64,000 bases of DNA from Alteromonas sp. RKMC-009. Lineage in GTDB: Bacteria > Pseudomonadota > Gammaproteobacteria > Enterobacterales > Alteromonadaceae. Location of the stretch: assembly GCF_003584565.2 (NCBI RefSeq), contig NZ_CP031010.1, positions 3,968,001 through 4,032,000 of the forward strand. Direction: 5' to 3'. Both the position numbers and the translations under genes were made by a program. Positions 16,087 to 22,801 of the stretch are shown here, piece after piece. Each line of letters opens with the position of its first letter. Position 1 is the stretch's first letter. The notes under the pieces are model-generated. The model saw nothing but the letters and a program-made list of their open reading frames with translations, was not told where the DNA came from and did not search any database.

Positions 16087-16170
16087 GCTAGCCTCCAAAT
16101 GAATTAGTCTTAAGCAAACTAATTATGGCACTGGCTTTCAGCTAACCCACGAAAATGCGGAGGCTAGCAT
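16085..16170 (-). promoter_or_regulatory. Inverted repeat able to mask the transposase RBS and start codon
   Basis: ATGCTAGCCTCC (16085-16096) and GGAGGCTAGCAT (16159-16170) are exact reverse complements. In a leftward transcript entering from outside, the first arm would pair with the second, which holds the GGAGG ribosome site and the AT of the start codon. AATTAGT / ACTAATT (about 16102-16125) makes an inner stem. This matches the known strategy in IS10 and IS50 of blocking translation of read-through RNA. Confidence 0.55.
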
Positions 16171-16186
16171 TTCACAGGGAGTCATT

Positions 16187-18220
16187 GTGTCTATCTGGTA
16201 CGGGGTAGCATATTACGATGAGTACATGCCCTACGATCGTCTCGATAAAGACATTGCCATGATGAAAGCGGCCGGGATAAATATGGTGCGCATCGGCGAG
16301 TCGACCTGGGGCACCATGGAGCCAGGGGAGGGAGAATTTGATTTCAGTCATCTCGACAGGGTGCTCGATGCTATGCACAAAGCCGGTATCAGGGTGATTA
16401 TCGGTACACCGACTTATGCCATTCCCGCATGGATGGCAAAGCAATACCCTGATGTGCTTGCAACCACCGCAGCCGGTAAGAATAAGTATGGCGCACGGCA
16501 GAATATGGATATAACCCATCCTGATTTTCGCCGGCTGGCTGAGAGAATGATAAGGGCCATGCTGACCCATGTAAGCGATCATCCCGCGATTATTGGCTAT
16601 CAGGTCGATAATCAGACCAAGCATTATAATACCAGCGGAAAACATGTTCAGGCGGCATTCGTTGAGCACCTGAAACAAAAGTTCGGCACCCTTGAAGCAA
16701 TGAATGACGCCTTTGGCCTGAACTACTGGAGCAACCGCGTAAACAGCTGGGATGAATTCCCTGAGGTTCACGAATCGGTATACACCGCACCGGTAACATC
16801 AATCAACGGCAGTGTGACTGCCGCATTTGCTGCTTTTCAGCGCTCTCTGGTAACAGAGTATCTGGCCTGGCAGGCCGGTATCGTGAATGAATTTAAGAAA
16901 CCTGGGCAATTCGTTACACAGAACTTCGATCTCGACTGGCGCGGCTATTCTTATGGTATTCAGTCTTCTGTCGATCATTTTGAGGCAGCAGCAGCGATGG
17001 ACATTGCCGGTGTGGATATTTACCACCCCGGTCAGCATCAGCTCACGGGCAACGAAATTGCTCTCGGGGGTGATCTTGCCCGCAGCATGAAAGACGGACA
17101 AAACTACTTTGTCATCGAAACCCAGGCGCAGGGCTTCCCGCAGTGGACGCCCTATCCGGGGCAGCTAACTTTGCAGGCTTTCAGTCACATTGCCAGCGGT
17201 GCCAATATGGTGGCTTACTGGCACTGGGCTTCGACCCACAATGCCATTGAAACCTACTGGAAAGGTCTGCTAAGCCAGGACTATGCAGAAAACGCCACTT
17301 ACAACGAAGCCCGCACCGTGGGCAACACACTGGCAAAACTGGGCGACAAAATAACCTCACTGAATAAGCAAAACGAGGTTGCCGTCTTGTTCAGCAACGA
17401 AGCTCTCATCGCATTCAATGAGTTTTCCTTCGGCTGGGGCGCACCGCAAAAATACAATGACGTACTGCGCCCTTTCTATGACAGCCTTTACCGGGCCAAT
17501 ATCGAAACAGATTTTATTGATCCGTCAAACTTCGCAGACAAAGCCGCGAACTACAAAATGATTGTGATCCCCGCCCTGTATTCTGCCAGCGATACGCTGC
17601 TGGAAGCCATTTCGGACTACGTTAAAAATGGCGGTCATATTGTGGCGACGTTCAAACATGGCTTCACCGATGAAAATGTGAAAGTGCGTGCTTCGGTCCA
17701 GCCCGGCAACATGACTGATATTTTCGGCATCCGTTACTCGCAGTTTGTTCACCCTGAGTGCGCTTCGCTGAACACCGCCATCATGCCGGAAAGCATTGCC
17801 GCTGAACCACTGAAATGGTGGATGGAGCTGGTTACCGCTGACACAGCTGACGTACTGGCAACTTATGAACACCCTGTTTGGGGCGACTATGCGGCTGTCA
17901 CACGTAATCAGGCGGGAAAAGGAACGGCAACTTACATAGCAACGATGCCGTCAGACAACCAGATTGACGCTCTGTTACGCCAGGCGGCAAACGATGCCGG
18001 CGTCACTTTGTCAGACAACCAGTTCCCGGTTATCGAGAAAAAAGCAGTAAATTTGGCAGGCAACACGCTCCACTTTGTTTTTAATTATTCTGAAAACGAA
18101 AGGGAAGTGAAGATTGATAATCTGAAGGGTACGGATCTGCTGACCGGCTCTTCTGTGTCAGGTCAAAGCCCCGTTACCCTGCCCCCCTGGGGAGTTGTGA
18201 TAATCGAAGAAAAACGTTAA
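16187..18220 (+). CDS. Glycoside hydrolase family 42 protein with Gln at the acid/base site
   Basis: A 677-residue GH42-type enzyme, normally a cytoplasmic beta-galactosidase; there is no signal peptide. The N-terminal TIM barrel starts with YGVAYYDEYMP and contains MVRIGESTWGTMEP; the middle and C-terminal domains (trimerisation and beta domains) follow. The nucleophile Glu311 is present in FVIETQAQGFPQW. The acid/base position, which in GH42 normally reads DNE, is DNQ here (Gln143, codon CAG at 16613-16615). Either the enzyme is inactive or it uses another proton donor. Start is GTG at 16187 with CAGGGAG upstream. The IS110 element ends just before it, so its original promoter has probably been displaced. 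The LacI gene follows. Confidence 0.85.
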   Translation: MSIWYGVAYYDEYMPYDRLDKDIAMMKAAGINMVRIGESTWGTMEPGEGEFDFSHLDRVLDAMHKAGIRVIIGTPTYAIPAWMAKQYPDVLATTAAGKNKYGARQNMDITHPDFRRLAERMIRAMLTHVSDHPAIIGYQVDNQTKHYNTSGKHVQAAFVEHLKQKFGTLEAMNDAFGLNYWSNRVNSWDEFPEVHESVYTAPVTSINGSVTAAFAAFQRSLVTEYLAWQAGIVNEFKKPGQFVTQNFDLDWRGYSYGIQSSVDHFEAAAAMDIAGVDIYHPGQHQLTGNEIALGGDLARSMKDGQNYFVIETQAQGFPQWTPYPGQLTLQAFSHIASGANMVAYWHWASTHNAIETYWKGLLSQDYAENATYNEARTVGNTLAKLGDKITSLNKQNEVAVLFSNEALIAFNEFSFGWGAPQKYNDVLRPFYDSLYRANIETDFIDPSNFADKAANYKMIVIPALYSASDTLLEAISDYVKNGGHIVATFKHGFTDENVKVRASVQPGNMTDIFGIRYSQFVHPECASLNTAIMPESIAAEPLKWWMELVTADTADVLATYEHPVWGDYAAVTRNQAGKGTATYIATMPSDNQIDALLRQAANDAGVTLSDNQFPVIEKKAVNLAGNTLHFVFNYSENEREVKIDNLKGTDLLTGSSVSGQSPVTLPPWGVVIIEEKR

Positions 18221-18229
18221 ATTTTGCCC

Positions 18230-18243
18230 TGAATGCGCTTACA
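18230..18243. promoter_or_regulatory. Candidate LacI-family operator before the regulator gene
   Basis: TGAATGCGCTTACA matches the LacI-family pattern TGNAANCGNTNNCA with one mismatch and resembles the word at 14379. It lies between the GH42 stop and the lacI start, suggesting autoregulation. Confidence 0.45.
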
Positions 18244-18323
18244 ATTGCTCAGAACAATAAGAAAAGTGGTCGGGCGCATTGTTTACCGGGGCATCCCGTA
18301 CCCTACACGCGGAAGTGCAAAAG

Positions 18324-19346
18324 ATGAGTAAAGCAACAATTGGTGATGTGGCAAAAGCCGCCGGTGTTTCAAAGAAAACGGTCTCCCGGGTGTTAAATAA
18401 CGAACCCGGAGTGCGCAAAGAAACCCGTGATGCCGTTACCACCGCGATCAAAAAATTAGATTATATTCCTAACCTGAATGCCCGCAGGTTAAGAACCAAT
18501 CAATCTTATCTGATTGGTGTACTGTATATCGATTATCCTACCAACTTTTACGGCAGTCTTATCCTGAACGGCGCGATAAAAGCTTGCGATAAACTGGGCT
18601 ACGATTTATTGATTCGTCCCTTTGCATCAGAAAATCCCGCAGGTGAAATTGCCACTACCTTGCGGCACATGGTTGAACGTTCCAACGTTGACGGATTCAT
18701 TGTCGTACCGCCTTTGTGCGAAGATCAGGCTGTTATCGCAGCACTGGAAGAAACGGGCACGCCTATTGTCAAAATTGCATCTCTGGATGACACATCCTCG
18801 TATTGCCTGCACAGTGATGAGGTAGAGGGCGCGCAACTGGCTGTGGAACACCTGATTAATCTGGGTCACAGCAAAATCGGCTTTCTCAACTACCTGGTAG
18901 GTCACGCAGCCGGTAAATGGCGTTACGAGGGCTATCAGCAGGCGCTGACAAAATACGGCATCGAAGAAAATCCGGACTGGGTTGCACAGTTTGTATACGG
19001 TGAGAACACGTTGGAACAGGCCTGCCGGAAATTACTGTGTCAGGAAAACCGCCCCACCGCTATTTTTACCGCCAACGACGCTTCTGCAGCCGTGGTGTAC
19101 AGGATTGCCTCCCAACTGAAATTGCGTATCCCGTATGATTTGAGTGTGGTGGGTTTCGATGACGACCCTGCAGCCCTTAACCTGTGGCCACCGCTTACCA
19201 CTATTAAGCAACCTGTTGCCGAACTTGGCTACAATGCGGCGACCATACTGATTGAACAGATCATCCGTCACCAGGCGAAACGGGAATTACCCCTTTCACC
19301 TTCTGAACTGGTCGTCCGTAACTCAACCGGTCCGTTGCTGGAGTAA
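18324..19346 (+). CDS. LacI-family transcriptional regulator
   Basis: A 340-residue repressor-type regulator. Residues 4-25 form the classic helix-turn-helix and hinge start (TIGDVAKAAGVSKKTVSRVL), followed by a periplasmic-binding-protein-like sensor domain with FTANDASAAVVYRIA and VVGFDDDPAALNLWPPLTTI. Start at 18324 is the ATG directly before the HTH; an upstream in-frame TTG at 18279 would add residues not seen in the family. Being next to GH42 and near GH3 and a TonB receptor, it probably controls this glycan locus in response to a sugar released by the enzymes. Two candidate operators (14379-14392 and 18230-18243) fit this. Confidence 0.88.
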   Translation: MSKATIGDVAKAAGVSKKTVSRVLNNEPGVRKETRDAVTTAIKKLDYIPNLNARRLRTNQSYLIGVLYIDYPTNFYGSLILNGAIKACDKLGYDLLIRPFASENPAGEIATTLRHMVERSNVDGFIVVPPLCEDQAVIAALEETGTPIVKIASLDDTSSYCLHSDEVEGAQLAVEHLINLGHSKIGFLNYLVGHAAGKWRYEGYQQALTKYGIEENPDWVAQFVYGENTLEQACRKLLCQENRPTAIFTANDASAAVVYRIASQLKLRIPYDLSVVGFDDDPAALNLWPPLTTIKQPVAELGYNAATILIEQIIRHQAKRELPLSPSELVVRNSTGPLLE

Positions 19347-19351
19347 GCACA

Positions 19352-19849
19352 ATCAGACAACAACCTTCGGAACTGGAAAATGCATTAAGCCGCAAGTCCC
19401 GCTGTCAGTACCGGCTGATATGGATTCTGCTATTCACGTTACTGACTCTGGCGGTAGTGTTCGGTTACACCTGGCTGAATTTTGATGATTTGTATGTGCC
19501 TTACCGCAGCGCCTACCCCAATCTCAGCACGCTTTTTTCACCACTTAACATGGTGGTAATTACCCTGCTGGTTGTAGTAAACGGATTTGCTATCTATCAA
19601 ATCCGCCATGCCCGTGAGCAACTGGCGATCAGCGCTTATGTTTTACTTAATAAAATGGATGAACCGCAGCAATCGTCTCATCCCGACTGGCTGAATGCTT
19701 TTCTTGCCGCTGCAGGACTTCCCGCTGATTATTCCTTTGTTCTGCTCAAGAAAATGAAAATGCGGCATTTCATGACGATGTCCGGCGCTATCAATAAAGC
19801 GGTCAGCGAACACAAAGCCGCCTGGATTGCACTCAGCCGCCAATATTGA
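19352..19849 (+). CDS. Small two-helix membrane protein of unknown function, start uncertain
   Basis: The protein has two hydrophobic segments, one around LIWILLFTLLTLAVV and a second around MVVITLLVVVNGFAIY, then a soluble tail of about 80 residues. The only standard start in the frame, GTG at 19457, would cut off most of the first membrane segment. Reading upstream the frame is open into the lacI gene and contains no ATG, GTG or TTG. The best placed codon is ATC at 19352, eight bases after a GGAG that overlaps the end of lacI. Initiation at AUC would be unusual, so a sequence error or another rare start is possible. I recognise no family. It sits between lacI and the GTPase operon. Confidence 0.45.
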   Translation: MRQQPSELENALSRKSRCQYRLIWILLFTLLTLAVVFGYTWLNFDDLYVPYRSAYPNLSTLFSPLNMVVITLLVVVNGFAIYQIRHAREQLAISAYVLLNKMDEPQQSSHPDWLNAFLAAAGLPADYSFVLLKKMKMRHFMTMSGAINKAVSEHKAAWIALSRQY

Positions 19850-19984
19850 CGTCGCCTGACCGTCTCAAACTTATCCATTAGACCAATATATTGCTACCCG
19901 TGGGCGATGCTGCTGGATCAGGTTTTTCTTTCAGGGTACATTTGTACCAGGTAAGGACGCCGCACTGTCAGGAGGAGCGGACAA

Positions 19985-20518
19985 ATGGCGAAAGATAAGA
20001 ATAATGATGCACCTCAGGCATCAACAGCTGACAAATCAGAATTAGGTCAGCTACGTGAAATTTTGTTCGGCCAGTCCAGCCGGGATTTTCAGCAGCAACT
20101 CGCCTCTCTGGATGAAAAACTGGAAAGTAATTTTTCAGCATTGAATCAAAAGCTGGAAAATCATGTGGCTGCGCTGAATAAAACCATTGAAACACAGTTT
20201 GCTGCACTGTCTGAACAACTCTCAGCCGACAATACACAACACCAGCAAGCCCAGGAAAATCTGAAAGGCCTTCACGATACACTGAAATCTGAGCTGGAAA
20301 TGGCTGAAGCCGCCGCGCAGGATGACACCAGCAAACTGGAAAGCAAGCTATCCAAAGAAATGGATGCCATGGAAACCTTGTTCAACAAACGTCACGAAGC
20401 GCTGTTAGAGCGTTTGCAGCAAGTGACAGAAGAACTGTCTTCCAGCAAAACCGACCGCAAAACCCTGGCAAGCCTGCTGTCTACTATGGCCTCGAATCTT
20501 GCCACTGATCAACCCTGA
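19985..20518 (+). CDS. Coiled-coil protein, first gene of the GTPase operon
   Basis: A soluble, strongly charged protein of 177 residues with no signal peptide or membrane segment. Residues from about 20 to 160 are nearly continuous heptad-type coiled coil; LNQKLENHVAALNKTIETQ shows the pattern. SD sequence AGGAGG precedes the ATG at 19985. It lies five bases before the membrane OmpA-like gene and belongs to a tight block with a Ras-like GTPase. I recognise no named family. A scaffold or an effector/adaptor for the GTPase or the membrane protein is plausible, but that is inference from position and shape only. Confidence 0.75.
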   Translation: MAKDKNNDAPQASTADKSELGQLREILFGQSSRDFQQQLASLDEKLESNFSALNQKLENHVAALNKTIETQFAALSEQLSADNTQHQQAQENLKGLHDTLKSELEMAEAAAQDDTSKLESKLSKEMDAMETLFNKRHEALLERLQQVTEELSSSKTDRKTLASLLSTMASNLATDQP

Positions 20519-20523
20519 CGCCC

Positions 20524-22311
20524 ATGAGCAATTTTGTGCCGCCAACGGATGAGGATGCGCACACAATGGACGACGTCAGGTCGTTAATCATTGGTGGGGA
20601 TGAAAAATTCGTAGAAAATATTGTCAGACGCAATGCAAAAGGCATGGTGTCTGATGTGGTATCTGAAGCACTGAATGAGCGTGAGAGTCAGGATGGCTCA
20701 GTGAACAAAGTGCTGGTCCCCCTGATCGAAAAATCACTGCACCGCTCAGTGGAAGCCAACAGTGATAAGATTGTCGGCGCACTCTACCCTCTTGTCGGCT
20801 CGCTGATCAGAAAAGCCGTATCAGCGTTTCTCATCGAATTCATTGAGCGTACAAACACCCTTATTGAACACAGCTTTTCAGCTAAAAGTGTGAAGTGGCG
20901 CTTTAAAGCCTGGCGCTCAGGTGTCACCTATTCTGATTATGTTGCTTCGCAAATTTATCAATATCAGGTGCATCAGGTGCTGGCTATTCACCGTGAAACC
21001 GGCACCCTGTTAAATAGTGTCACCAGTCATCCGGGAAATGCGAAAGACGGTGACCTGATTTCTTCCATGCTGGTTGCTATCAGCGATTTTGTCGCTGATG
21101 CATTCAGTCAGGATATTCAGGCAGAAGAAACCGAACTGGGAGAAATTAAAACCGACGATTTTACCCTGCTTATCAAGGTCGGTCCCCAGGTGATCCTTGT
21201 CGCTGCCGTCAGCGGTCATGTGTCGCCACGCATGCGACATAAACTGCAGGACACTCTGGAAGAGTTTCATCACTTTTATCAGTCGCCTCTGCAAAAATAT
21301 CAGGGCGACAACGGGCCGTTCGCCACCAGCGATGCCATGCTGCAGGAATGCCTGATCAGTGAGCAAAAAACGACGCAGGAAAAGAAAAAACGGGCCGGTG
21401 CCGGTGTATTTATTCTCGCCGGACTATTGGTTGTTGCCGGCTATCTGGCATTTTTACGCATCGACCTTGCCATCACGTCATCCACCATCGCTAAGAGTGA
21501 GCCTCCGGCCGGCATTGTGATGCTGAACACACAAACAGACGGCAATCAGATTATTCTCTCGGTATTAAGAGATCCGGCTGCCACCGGTGTAGCGCAATGG
21601 CTTGCGGGGCTCGACATTGACTCATCCGTTGTCGACATTAAAGAAACGCCGTTTGAGTCAAAGGATGACCGTCTTATCCCGGCAAAGATACAACAGCTGA
21701 CCGCTCGTTTTCCTGCTCTGACGTTCACCAACGATGAACAGCCGGCCCTGTCCGGCACAATCAGCACTGGTGAATGGCAACGATTCCTCCGTGCTCTGCA
21801 CAGCATTGCGGGCATTGAAACCGTATTCCCGGATACCACCAAAGTAGTTCTGGAAGAAAGCACTCCTGTTAACGATGCATTAGCACTTAATGCTCTGGCC
21901 GGGTCTCTGGCAACTACACTGTCAGGTTACACGTTGTTCTTTGATATGAACCAGTCCCGGTGGTCGAAAGCGAATGATGCGACTATTGGCGATATTGCCC
22001 AAACCATCATTAACCTGCAAAATATCGCTGAACAATCAGGGCAAACCCTCAGTGTATTTATTCTCGGTGGCAGCGATAATTCGGGTACATCAGTCAAAAA
22101 TATGCTATTGAGTGAATCACGCGCCCAGTCAGTGAAACAAGCTCTGACTAAAGCAGGCGTGGAACACGCTGTGCTGCACACCAAAGGTTTGGGACAACTG
22201 GATTTAGCCCGCGGCAGTAATAGCCGGATGGTATTCTTTCATGCTCTGTTAACACCTGCAGAGGCTGGTAAAGGGAAGAAAACAGGATCAGAAGAAGGTA
22301 ACCGTCAGTGA
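20524..22311 (+). CDS. Membrane protein with large cytoplasmic region and C-terminal OmpA-like domain
   Basis: A 595-residue protein. Residues 1 to about 290 have no signal sequence and should be cytoplasmic; one membrane helix follows (GVFILAGLLVVAGYLAF, about 296-312); the rest is predicted periplasmic. The C-terminal roughly 120 residues look like an OmpA/MotB peptidoglycan-binding domain: SDNSGTS, then LLSESRAQSVKQAL, then KGLGQLD, matching TDxxG, LSxxRA and GxGE positions. Between helix and OmpA domain is a BON-like or other alpha/beta stretch. So the protein can link cell-wall contact to a large cytosolic region. Its stop overlaps the start of the GTPase gene, arguing for coupled production. 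The N-terminal region matches no family I recognise. Confidence 0.75.
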   Translation: MSNFVPPTDEDAHTMDDVRSLIIGGDEKFVENIVRRNAKGMVSDVVSEALNERESQDGSVNKVLVPLIEKSLHRSVEANSDKIVGALYPLVGSLIRKAVSAFLIEFIERTNTLIEHSFSAKSVKWRFKAWRSGVTYSDYVASQIYQYQVHQVLAIHRETGTLLNSVTSHPGNAKDGDLISSMLVAISDFVADAFSQDIQAEETELGEIKTDDFTLLIKVGPQVILVAAVSGHVSPRMRHKLQDTLEEFHHFYQSPLQKYQGDNGPFATSDAMLQECLISEQKTTQEKKKRAGAGVFILAGLLVVAGYLAFLRIDLAITSSTIAKSEPPAGIVMLNTQTDGNQIILSVLRDPAATGVAQWLAGLDIDSSVVDIKETPFESKDDRLIPAKIQQLTARFPALTFTNDEQPALSGTISTGEWQRFLRALHSIAGIETVFPDTTKVVLEESTPVNDALALNALAGSLATTLSGYTLFFDMNQSRWSKANDATIGDIAQTIINLQNIAEQSGQTLSVFILGGSDNSGTSVKNMLLSESRAQSVKQALTKAGVEHAVLHTKGLGQLDLARGSNSRMVFFHALLTPAEAGKGKKTGSEEGNRQ

Positions 22312-22799
22312 TACAAAAAAAGATCTGTCTGCTAGGCCCGACCGGAGTGGGTAAAACCAGCCTGGTAAGACAGTTCGTCGATGGCATTTTTTCAGAGAAA
22401 TATCTCACTACTATCGGCGTAAAAATCGACAAAAAAGAAGTCACCGCGGGCGATAAAACGGCCCAGCTGCTTATCTGGGATATTGAAGGGGTTGACCGCT
22501 ATTGTGGTTTTAATCCACGCTACCTGCGTGGTGCCGCAGCCTTTGTCATTGTGGTTGACCAGACCCGCTCCCAGTCGTTGCTTGAAGGTATGGATATTTA
22601 TGAGTCGGCGCGGGCAGAATTTCCTGATACGCCGGCCTTTTTTGTCGTCAATAAAGCAGACCTTCCCAGTGAATGGTACTGGAGTGAAGACGAAGTCGCT
22701 GAACGTGAAAATCTGTTCAGTGCCGCCATTAAAACCAGCGCCAAAACCGGCGAAAATGTTGAGCGACTCTTTCAGGAGTTAGCGGAACTTACGGTGTAA
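22308..22799 (+). CDS. Ras/Rab-like small GTPase
   Basis: A 163-residue single-domain GTPase. The G1 loop is GPTGVGKT (10-17), the G2 Thr is Thr35 in YLTTIGV, G3 is WDIEG (57-61), G4 is NKAD (115-118) and G5 is TSAK (143-146). The spacing is that of Rab/Ras proteins rather than of Era- or FtsY-type bacterial GTPases. The residue after the G3 Gly, the catalytic Gln61 of Ras, is Val62, so intrinsic hydrolysis may be slow and partner-dependent. There is no C-terminal Cys motif. The GTG start (22308) overlaps the stop of the OmpA-like gene by four bases and has GAAGAAGG upstream. Position suggests action at the membrane with that protein. It is akin to MglA or Rup-type prokaryotic GTPases, not assigned to either. 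Confidence 0.85.
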   Translation: MIQKKICLLGPTGVGKTSLVRQFVDGIFSEKYLTTIGVKIDKKEVTAGDKTAQLLIWDIEGVDRYCGFNPRYLRGAAAFVIVVDQTRSQSLLEGMDIYESARAEFPDTPAFFVVNKADLPSEWYWSEDEVAERENLFSAAIKTSAKTGENVERLFQELAELTV

Positions 22800-22801
22800 A
22801 T

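Larger units (their letters stand above)
14703..16170 (-). mobile_element. IS110-family insertion sequence (approximate limits)
   Basis: The element holds one DEDD transposase (14932-16086), a structured noncoding region of about 220 bases on its 3' side, and about 85 bases on its 5' side. The exact ends cannot be fixed, because IS110 elements need not have terminal repeats or target duplications. Limits are set by an inverted repeat starting at 14703 and by the right arm of the RBS-masking repeat ending at 16170. AGCTAACNCAC occurs in direct orientation near both ends (14705-14715 and 16140-16150). Most noncoding sequence being 3' of the transposase resembles the IS1111 branch. It is inserted between a secreted-peptide fragment and the GH42 gene, 17 bases before the GH42 start. 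Confidence 0.65.

Noticed and set aside
16172..16771. 199-residue reverse-strand frame over the GH42 start
   Set aside because: It mirrors GH42 codons, has low-complexity hydrophobic content typical of antisense frames and no supporting start signal.
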